From Nyssa sinensis (lineage: Eukaryota; Streptophyta; Magnoliopsida; Cornales; Nyssaceae), in assembly GCA_008638375.1 (NCBI GenBank), contig CM018046.1, positions 41,789,706-41,853,705 of the forward strand: a stretch of DNA of 64,000 nucleotides. The letters are read 5' to 3'. The notes under the pieces are model-generated. The model saw only the letters and a list, made by a program, of their open reading frames with translations, had not been told where the DNA came from and searched no databases. Both the position numbers and the translations under genes were made by a program. Below are positions 59,601 to 64,000 of this stretch, piece after piece; positions within the stretch are counted from its first letter, which is position 1; every line of letters starts with the position of its first letter.

Positions 59601-61754
59601 TCCATAAATACACATTAATTCTATTGAATTTAACTAAATTTTGAACAGATAATATCTCTGAAGACTGTTGCATCCATCTCATCGTGGTGTGCACAATTTA
59701 GAAGTGATGTTTCGCTCGATTTTGCATTCACTTCTTTGTGGAAATTCTTCTGGAAGATTGTCTCATCTCCAACATGTGATTCTGAGGTTTGTTTAACATG
59801 GATAGTTTGATGTGTAGAAGTTTGAAGATTTGTGTCATAATGATCTTAATTCTCTTGTAAATTTGTTAGTTTGTGTAATATACTTTCATTAATTGTTTTA
59901 ATTGGCCCAGAATAGACTGAAGCAGAAATTTGTCTTGCGGCATATGAAGCATTGGCTTATGTTCTAAAAGCCTTAGTGTCGGCATTTTCTTCTTTAGCTT
60001 TGGATCTCATTATGGAAAATGATAAACCATCAACACCGAAACCAGGGAGCAGACCTCTTTTGGATTCCTTGGTTCTTAATTTTCTTCATAACATCAAAAA
60101 TCTCATTGCATTTGGAAAATTGGTGCGAACACGACGGGCAATTTTGATGAATTGGAAGGTGATTCTCTTTGCAGGCTGTTTTAAACGTTTGCTTTTAATT
60201 TATGAATGTACACATGTATATATACAAACAGTATGTATGTATGGACATACAGTTTAGTGTTTTGGCTTTGTCAGTATTGTTTGCTATAGTATATGTTTAG
60301 CGCTTGATATACATTGTCAGTCGATTCTTTGATACCTTAAGCTTTGGGAGCAACTGGTTGCTTAACATGGTCTCAAAGCTTTGGTACAGCAGGTCTTGGC
60401 CATTTGCATTTATTCCGTGTTTTGTTTGTTTGTACAAAGTTGCACTCTATTCTATTCCGTGTTTTGTTTGTGTTTTTTTTTTGTTCTCCATGGGTGAGTC
60501 CAGGGTTGCACGTGAGAGGGAGTGTCGAGAGCTCGATATATATTGTTGGCTGATTTTCTCTAATAACTTAAGCTTTTGGAGCAACTGGTTGCTTACCAGT
60601 ATGTAATGATTGGAACCACTGACATAAAGTAGACTATCATGGCCATATTTTATTTGTTTATTTATTTATTTTTGTGCTAGACTGACTATATGTATTTATA
60701 ATATGCTTTCTTGTCTTAATTGAAATGAGCAAATTCTGTTTTATTTTCATCCCAAATGGATCTCTTGCCAAGATAGTTTGGACTTGTACTATCTTTTGTC
60801 TTGATTGTTGATGATGTTAATTAACTAACTAAAGATTCTAACTCTTATCTATTGCTACTGATTCAGTGGATCTGCCTAGAAGCTCTTTTGTCAATTCCTA
60901 ACTTCGCTTTTGAGAATGGAGTTGGTCTAGAAAGTGGTACTTTTTTCTTCTCGGATTCTGCTGTCAGATGGATTTTTACTGATCTTGTCGATAGGTAAGA
61001 CACAGGATGTAATTACTTGTAAAATTCTTTGCATTGGTGTTGTTACAATATTTGTATGGTTCCATTGGAGAGTACATATTTCGTTGGAGAGTACTTATGG
61101 GGAAAATTTGGCAGTAGTGAGGTGTCCTATTTTAGAAATTTGTGACAGTTCTTTGTTAAATAAACATTACATTTCATTTATAAAAAAAAAAATTAAAAAA
61201 TTGACCATTGCATCTCTTTTGATGGTTTATTTAGCTGTCCCCAGAAGTACCAATTTTTCTTTTCTTTTTTCTTTTTTAAAATAGATAAATGTTTACTTGT
61301 TGAGACCGTGCTTTGGTGCAATGGTAAGATTGCTTTATTGTGACCCCATGGGTTCGATTATGGAAATAGCCCCTCTGCTTGTGAGGGTAAAGTTGTGTAC
61401 ATCTAACCCTTTCCAGACTCCAAAGTAACGGGAGCTTATATCAATGGTTACTTGTTATCTCTTAGCTTCTCCTGTCTTATAAGTATAGAAAATGGTCTCC
61501 TCCATGTTAACTTTTGTTGTAGTTGCTTACAGTCCAAATTTGGCTCCTACCTTACTCTGTATTTATAATAATGGGTTTACTGATGCTGGAGTTTTTTTTT
61601 TATGCTCAATCATCTTCCTCCTAAATGAATTTGCAGCCTTGAGAATGCCGGGGAAGGTTCTGTTTTGCCCATGCTGAGGTCTGTCAGATTGGTACTGGAG
61701 CTGTTTGCTTCAGGAGGAATACTCATATCCTCATGTGATGGTGTGGATGTGCAG
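31838..61754 (+). CDS. TARBP1: TARBP1/Trm3-type tRNA 2'-O-methyltransferase, 18 exons, 3' end outside window
   Basis: Coding exons: 31838-32014, 32302-32395, 34722-34816, 34935-35455, 35569-35779, 35888-36199, 41069-41222, 41319-41456, 41867-41948, 45258-45544, 45663-45776, 45867-46129, 58398-58646 (or from 58362), 58753-58908, 59649-59786, 59916-60158, 60867-60994 and 61637-61754. Every junction is GT-AG and in phase, yielding about 1,160 residues without a stop. The text (for example [86 protein letters not shown]) matches plant relatives of human TARBP1 and yeast Trm3, which make Gm18 in the tRNA D-loop. These proteins are around 1,800 residues in plants, with a helical-repeat N-terminal region and a C-terminal SPOUT methylase. 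That catalytic domain is not in the window. Confidence 0.88.
33600..33756 (-). mobile_element. Decayed SINE in TARBP1 intron 2
   Basis: On the minus strand, from 33756: GGGACCATTTCTTGGTGCAA then TGGTAAAAGCATGAGC. This is the A-box region of a tRNA-derived SINE, and it aligns with the better preserved copies at 36510-36662 and 61303-61450. The B-box region is degraded, but the following TTAGGCTTGTATCTAGTCTACC block aligns with TTAGGTTTGTCTCCAGTTTACC of the second copy. Ends are approximate. Confidence 0.55.
36510..36662 (-). mobile_element. SINE in TARBP1 intron 6
   Basis: On the minus strand from 36662: GGTGCCGGGCCATTGCTTGA, TGCAACAGTAAAATGC (A-box-like), then ACGGATTCGGGTTTAAG (B-box-like), then ACCACTTTACGTAA and GGTTAGGTTTGTCTCCAG. 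Layout and length fit plant Au-type SINEs. No clean target duplication was found. Confidence 0.65.
37126..38770 (-). pseudogene. Old LINE fragment, minus strand, internally deleted
   Basis: A T run at about 37127-37134 marks the poly-A tail, so the element reads leftwards. From the right: [39 protein letters not shown] (endonuclease domain, equivalent to the GDFN region), then GLPLG-type text ending [14 protein letters not shown], and [18 protein letters not shown] with IFLWEG (the end of the reverse transcriptase region). The central reverse transcriptase motifs are missing, so most of the domain is deleted. A poly-C run (about 38264-38280) and several stops interrupt it. It sits in TARBP1 intron 6. 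Confidence 0.7.
38935..39990 (+). pseudogene. Old LINE reverse transcriptase fragment, plus strand
   Basis: The plus strand gives [12 protein letters not shown], then [19 protein letters not shown] (a decayed version of the D-x-EKAYDHVxW motif), [18 protein letters not shown] and later pieces separated by stops. The orientation is opposite to the adjacent fragment at 37126-38770, so the two come from different insertions or an inversion. No intact FADD motif was found. Confidence 0.65.
40741..40970. repeat. Three tandem copies of a 73-74 bp unit
   Basis: GGGTATGACACTTCTCT begins at about 40741, 40815 and 40888. Units share ATTTTGGTTGTATCTCACT and CTACTGTTTAAGGGTTTCTT and are about 95 percent alike, the third having a small insertion near its end. 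It lies just before exon 7, within TARBP1 intron 6. Confidence 0.9.
41069..46129 (+). CDS. TARBP1-like exons 7-12 (middle block)
   Basis: Exon 7 starts [14 protein letters not shown] and ends NPQ plus one base. Exon 8 runs [18 protein letters not shown] to HHKDF plus one base, exon 9 [17 protein letters not shown] to QNM plus two bases, and exon 10 [18 protein letters not shown] to HFNQNYRFR plus one base. Exon 11 ([19 protein letters not shown]...EFTDYG) and exon 12 ([17 protein letters not shown]...HLDPILT) complete the block. Intron 9 (41949-45257) holds a Copia piece and a 1.06-kb TIR element. Exon 12 ends in phase 0 at 46129, followed by GTTTAC, the start of the 12-kb intron. Confidence 0.85.
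42290..42330. repeat. (GGGGA)n minisatellite with poly-G
   Basis: Five or six GGGGA units are followed by a run of G in TARBP1 intron 9. On the transcribed strand this could form a G-quadruplex in the pre-mRNA, but that is only inferred from composition. Confidence 0.85.
43170..43470 (+). pseudogene. Ty1-copia RNase H C-terminal fragment
   Basis: The plus-strand frame gives [18 protein letters not shown], then [20 protein letters not shown] and [15 protein letters not shown]. This is the conserved end of Copia polyproteins (TKHIxxDxHxIRE, QxADxFTK, LGL). A purine-rich GAGGGAGAG follows, where the polypurine tract should be, but a clean LTR start is not visible. It lies in TARBP1 intron 9, same strand as the gene. 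Confidence 0.75.
44063..45126. mobile_element. TIR DNA element, 1.06 kb, in TARBP1 intron 9
   Basis: The left end is GGTTGTTAAAATCGGTATCC and the right end, on the opposite strand, is GGTTGTTAAAATCCCGATCA: 13 identical terminal bases, then imperfect matching that includes GGATCC-type text. The interior is AT-rich without a transposase frame, so it is non-autonomous. Flanks ATGGAGCAA (left) and ATGGATTGG (right) match at only 5 of 9 positions, so a MULE-type 9-bp duplication is possible but not shown. A large (TG)n-(AG)n microsatellite sits inside at about 44608-44680. Confidence 0.65.
44606..44681. repeat. (TG)n-(AG)n compound microsatellite
   Basis: About 9 GT units followed by about 28 GA units in an intron. 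Confidence 0.9.
46950..47185 (-). pseudogene. Old LINE fragment, left part, split by a younger LINE
   Basis: On the minus strand the frame reads from the insertion point [13 protein letters not shown], then [16 protein letters not shown] and [10 protein letters not shown]. This corresponds to the tail of plant LINE ORF2 proteins after the zf-RVT zinc finger. It continues the frame fragment at 53382-53560, so the two pieces were one element before the younger LINE inserted between them. Confidence 0.6.
47186..47200. repeat. Target site duplication, 5' copy (15 bp)
   Basis: AAGGATGGCATTACA, identical to 53367-53381. The first two A bases of the 3' copy merge with the poly-A tail, so 13-15 bp are duplicated, in the usual range for L1-type LINE insertions. 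Confidence 0.92.
47342..49625 (+). pseudogene. LINE ORF1 (DUF4283 protein), broken
   Basis: Starts at 47342 ([18 protein letters not shown]). One frame runs to 49213 with an in-frame TGA at 47612-47614, after which it resumes and reads [20 protein letters not shown]. The DUF4283-like region follows: [70 protein letters not shown]. Then comes a basic, low-complexity linker. Near 49080-49210 the frame shifts; the new frame carries [13 protein letters not shown], a TGA at 49380-49382, then [20 protein letters not shown] and [14 protein letters not shown], the usual ORF1 C-terminal end. ORF1 products bind LINE RNA. No zinc knuckle was seen. Stop at 49623-49625, 13 nt before ORF2. Confidence 0.82.
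49639..53187 (+). pseudogene. LINE ORF2 (endonuclease, reverse transcriptase, zf-RVT), two frameshifts
   Basis: The first frame (49639-52464, 941 codons) starts [14 protein letters not shown]. Endonuclease residues are in place: N9, E38 (QETK), D143 and N145 (GGDFNV), and SDHHPI at 225-230. The reverse transcriptase has [11 protein letters not shown] (D583), [13 protein letters not shown] and FADD at 691-694. KAPDPDGF has D where most relatives have G. At about 52464 one base is missing (GER-stop instead of GERVKFW) and reading continues at 52461-53090 with [15 protein letters not shown] and the zinc finger [19 protein letters not shown] second shift near 53090 returns to the first frame ([17 protein letters not shown]), ending at TAA 53185-53187. 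Function: target-primed reverse transcription. Confidence 0.9.
53367..53381. repeat. Target site duplication, 3' copy (15 bp)
   Basis: AAGGATGGCATTACA directly after the poly-A tail, identical to the copy at 47186-47200. Confidence 0.92.
53382..53560 (-). pseudogene. Old LINE fragment, right part, zf-RVT region
   Basis: The minus strand reads [20 protein letters not shown] then QDLG, the CxxC...HxxxHC zinc finger at the end of plant LINE ORF2. It continues into the piece left of the younger LINE (46950-47185). Upstream coding is decayed and the border with the neighbouring Copia LTR piece near 53560 is approximate. Confidence 0.65.
53565..54190 (-). pseudogene. Ty1-copia RNase H end with polypurine tract and LTR start
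   Basis: On the minus strand: FGAYFDAN near 54100, [20 protein letters not shown] and [48 protein letters not shown] and LANFFTK. These are the conserved RNase H motifs in order. The end is followed by a polypurine tract TTGAGGGGAG (53636-53646, read on the minus strand) and the LTR start TGTTAAAGTAGTTAG at 53635 and below. Only about 70 bp of LTR remain before the old LINE fragment. A frame slip separates the first piece from the rest. Confidence 0.8.
54262..54925 (+). pseudogene. Ty1-copia integrase C-terminal fragment, opposite strand
   Basis: The plus strand reads [15 protein letters not shown] near 54270, then [20 protein letters not shown], a [13 protein letters not shown] block, [20 protein letters not shown] and [13 protein letters not shown]. 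This is the end of the Copia integrase and the start of the linker before the reverse transcriptase. The frame slips at least three times. It faces the RNase H fragment at 53565-54190, so this is not one collinear element. Confidence 0.78.
54926..54985 (-). repeat. Copia LTR start with polypurine tract
   Basis: On the minus strand AAGGGGGAG is followed by TGTTGAGAACTTTATATACA and TTGTTGACCCATTCTCTAAC. This is a polypurine tract plus the first about 45 bp of an LTR, cut off where the integrase fragment begins. A related scrap lies near 24548-24570. Confidence 0.6.
55105..55265. repeat. Imperfect direct repeats
   Basis: GTGAGCAGTGGAAAAGAG followed by GTCTTTTTGG occurs at about 55110 and 55241; GGGAAGTACTCTCCTATGA or GGGGAGTACTCTCCTATGA at about 55136 and 55206; and CATCAAAATTAGGCT twice between them. 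Confidence 0.75.
55761..55941. repeat. Two tandem copies of a 92-bp unit
   Basis: CCCATATCCAATAAA begins at 55761 and 55853. The copies differ by only a few substitutions (for example ATTCTCGTTG versus ATTGTCCTTG). A poly-C tract follows at about 55973-55990. Confidence 0.9.
55990..57630. other. Intron 12 sequence, no gene recognised
   Basis: No protein family, RNA gene or clear element border was seen. Short frames exist on both strands but look random. Confidence 0.45.
57633..58134. mobile_element. TIR element (MITE), 0.5 kb, in intron 12
   Basis: The left end is CTAAGAAGCACAGACATGGA and the right end, on the opposite strand, CTATGAAGCACGGACCCTC, sharing GAAGCAC(A/G)GAC. Both ends are followed by GACAC-type short repeats (GGACATGGAT, GTGTCCGACATGG), with an AT-rich interior. 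No transposase frame. Such GAAGCACGGACACGGAC ends are familiar from plant MITEs; the superfamily is not assigned. Target duplication not found. Confidence 0.6.
58362..61754 (+). CDS. TARBP1-like exons 13-18 (right block)
   Basis: Exon 13 can begin at 58362 ([18 protein letters not shown]) or at 58398 (FIRNNGINI). Both acceptors end in CAG, both are in phase 0, and the two differ by 12 codons. The shorter form looks more family-like. Exons 13-14 join as [20 protein letters not shown]. Exon 15 is [17 protein letters not shown]...SPTCDSE, exon 16 [20 protein letters not shown]...ILMNWK, exon 17 [17 protein letters not shown]...TDLVD plus two bases, and exon 18 [14 protein letters not shown]...CDGVDVQ. 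No further family-like exon was found in 61755-64000, so at least 2.2 kb of the next intron is in the window. Confidence 0.85.
61303..61450 (+). mobile_element. Au-type SINE in TARBP1 intron 17
   Basis: From GAGACCGTGCTTTGGTGCAA, the A-box region reads TGGTGCAATGGTAAGATTGC and the B-box CATGGGTTCGATTATGG. The characteristic GGAAATAGCCCCTCTGC, GAGGGTAAAGTTGTGTACAT, CCAGACTCC and CGGGAGCTTATATCAATGG blocks follow, matching the layout of plant Au SINEs. It is the best preserved of three SINEs in this gene. Target duplication not found. Confidence 0.82.
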
Positions 61755-62575
61755 GTTCATCCCATATTTCCCGTATTAAATTTGTCTTCCTTGTTTGTTG
61801 GTGGGGATGAAAATAGATGTATGCTTCTTGTGTGTCCATGATTTCATGCAAAAGCTTCATATAATTATGATGATGATCCTTGCGTTAATCCCAGATTATA
61901 CTGATATTACTCTTCGTGTTCTTCCATTTTTTAAAATTTATTTGTCTTCGTCTATTGTGGCAGGCTTACATTTAAACTTGTTCTCTCTCTCTCTCTCTCT
62001 CTCGGGACGTAATATTGACTTTTGATAGAAAAATCACCATAATTATGACTTACAGAGTATAAATTGCTAATTAATAAAACTTCTGAGCTATGGTGTTTGG
62101 GTTTTTTTTTTTTTTCTCTTTTTGGGTTGGGGGGGGGGGGGGGTTCGTACTCCAATTTTTTTTTGCCATTCTGTGCTTTCTAGGACCATATTTTATGTTA
62201 AACCAGAAGCTAACTTTTGTCTTCTTTCTGCCCAAATCCTTCCTTGCATTTTCTTTATCTGATCCTTGCAGCACCTTCAACTTTGGTAATGTCTCCTCTC
62301 ATCAATATAGTTGTTGTTCTTTGTTGTACATGGTCACATCATCTTAACCTTTACTAGTTTTAATTTGTAAGAAAAACCCACCTCTTTTAGGTTGTTTATG
62401 AGTGAATACATCTGTCTTTTATGTTTCCTTTTCATTTGTTATGATATAAACCTTCTGTAACGACTGACAAGAAACTTTTTTGATAGTTTTACCTATCTAA
62501 ATATCTCTTAATAAGCTTCCTTCAAAATATATGCATATATATATATATATATTTCAGACGAGTGAAGTGTAATTA
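61755..62575. other. Intron 18 sequence, microsatellites, no exon recognised
   Basis: A (CT)n tract is at about 61984-62003, T and G runs at 62102-62143 and (AT)n at 62534-62551. No family-like exon was found. Confidence 0.5.
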
Positions 62576-62579
62576 TATA

Positions 62580-63480
62580 AATAAAGAAAGGCACCAGAGG
62601 GGACGCAACCAGCCCATTTCTGGTTCTGATCCTTCTAGCAAATCCAGCCCATGCTCTGCCTACCATACAAAGCTACCATCTCTGGCTTCCTGAAATATTG
62701 AGTTATCCTCCAGCTCCCCTCTGTACCTTCGCTGTAATTACTGCTCGTATCTAGCACAGCCAGAGTTAGATGATCAGTCTCATAATCTATACTTACCTGA
62801 TTCTGTTCCCCGTCCTGAATCTTACCCAGTGACTCAGCCTGGTACTCACCAGGAGAACCTCCCATCTGCACCTCAGCTTCTTCGGTCTGATGGCCATGAG
62901 AACTCTTCTGTACCTGTTACTGATGCCACCTATCTCCCTTGCTGTTTGAGCTCTGCGTCTCCTTCCTAGTTTGGCACTTCTCTAAGATACTTGCTACCTG
63001 CTCATAGGAAAACATTGTCGACTTATTCTTTTACGACGCCTTCATGCTCACTGCTCATCATCAACTGAACATCCTCCTCTACTGCAGACTTCCCCGATAA
63101 GCACACAGTAAGACTTCTGTTGTCACCTGAAGCTACACTGCAAGATGGAGCCATGTGATGACGAGCTGAAGCGTCAAGGGAATGGGCTGCTTTTATTTCC
63201 TCTCCAGTGGGCTCATCCACTTCTTGGCCCAACGCTTAGAAGCTATTTTCTTTAAGTGTCTCTTATTGGGCTCCTCTAGGTTATTAACCTGTGAAGGCTG
63301 GCCCTGATCTGTCTTATTGGAGGAATGGGCCTTACTTGTTTTAAAGCCCAATTCACTTTGCCTGATGTCAAACCTGCTTCTGTACACCTCCTTATGTGGA
63401 TTTAAATTGCGGTTGCGGTGTAACGCCGTAATGGGAATGGGAAACCGCAACTGTGGATTTTTTTCAATAACTAGCAAATA
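62580..63480 (-). other. Unassigned, higher-G+C block, perhaps decayed retroelement coding DNA
   Basis: Minus-strand frames (for example KRHLKKIASKRWAKKWMSPL and SSNYSEGTEGSWRITQYF) are separated by stops, but their composition is clearly more gene-like than the AT-rich flanks. The charged, linker-like text recalls LINE ORF1 linkers, but I could not match a specific domain. It may be a retroelement inserted in the TARBP1 intron. Confidence 0.3.
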
Positions 63481-64000
63481 TCTTAAAAGTCATTAATATG
63501 CATATCTTTATTATAATTTATTCGCATTTTAATATTTTTTTCTGTTATTTTTCAATTTTCTAACACCTAAAAAAATATTTTCCCTATAAATAACACCTAA
63601 GAAGATATTTTATTATTTTATATGAATTTTTTAAAGTTAAGTTAATGAGAAGTATCACTTAATTTGAATAACATTTATAACAAGTAATATAAATAATCAC
63701 AAAAAAGATTATAAATATGAAAATTAATTTAGTGTGATTAGTTATGAAATAAAAAAAATTTAAAAATTTTGAAGCCTAGAGGTCTTTTTGAGTTCATATT
63801 AACCCGAATGGTTTGGTAACCCATTTCAAAATTTGTGGATTATCTTGTTAAGTATCTATCTTATATATAAATCTTATAAAAATAGAAATCATAAGAATTA
63901 TGAAAACAAATAATTAAAATTTACAAAATTTTAAAATCGAAAAAAAACTCAAAATAGCCATAATGGTCTTGTATCGGCCGTAACATAACGATATCGGGCG
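63405..64000. repeat. Possible end of a TIR element running off the window
   Basis: GC-rich patches GCGGTTGCGGTGTAACGCC (about 63409-63427) and GTATCGGCCGTAACATAACG (about 63971-63990) flank very AT-rich DNA. Similar GCGGT/CGTAAC patches border some plant TIR elements. The partner end would lie beyond 64000, so this is tentative. Confidence 0.25.

Overview
The window is AT-rich nuclear DNA from a flowering plant, most likely a eudicot. It has spliced genes with GT-AG introns, long AT/CT/GA microsatellites and many plant-type transposons: CACTA, Ty1-copia, L1-type LINEs, tRNA-derived SINEs and MITEs. The species cannot be fixed from the sequence. No bacterial, organellar, rRNA, tRNA or CRISPR feature was seen.

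Two host genes are supported. (1) An intact five-exon cationic amino acid transporter of the CAT6/CAT7 clade lies on the minus strand at 9862-13393; its exons join in frame to 575 codons plus a stop. (2) A very long gene on the plus strand begins at 31838 and runs off the right edge. Its 18 visible exons (31838-61754) join in frame into about 1,160 residues, which I recognise as the N-terminal and middle part of the plant TARBP1/Trm3-type tRNA 2'-O-ribose methyltransferase. The catalytic SPOUT domain should lie beyond the window. The introns range from about 90 bp to 12.3 kb and hold most of the repeats of the right half.

Layout. 1-7020: decayed CACTA (En/Spm) element on the minus strand, with subterminal GCGACGC-type repeats at both visible ends, a 160-bp tandem array, a transposase pseudogene and a nested solo LTR with a 5-bp target duplication. 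7258-8842: a large imperfect inverted repeat. 9862-13393: the CAT gene, with a Tourist-like MITE in intron 4 and a duplicated, hairpin-bearing 5' flank. 14849-15281: a compact LTR pair with a 13-bp spacer and a 5-bp target duplication. 15282-31500: mostly gene-free, with a SINE, a second CACTA end and a LINE RNase H remnant. 31838-64000: the TARBP1-like gene. Its introns contain three SINEs, older LINE pieces in both orientations, Copia pieces, two TIR elements and one nearly complete 6.2-kb LINE (47201-53366). That LINE is flanked by perfect 15-bp target duplications and sits inside an older, oppositely oriented LINE fragment.

The genes do not form a pathway: one moves amino acids across membranes, the other modifies tRNA. 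No clearly new biological system is visible. The most informative structures are the nested LINE in a 12-kb intron, the compact LTR pair, the long inverted repeat and the tandem array inside the CACTA element.
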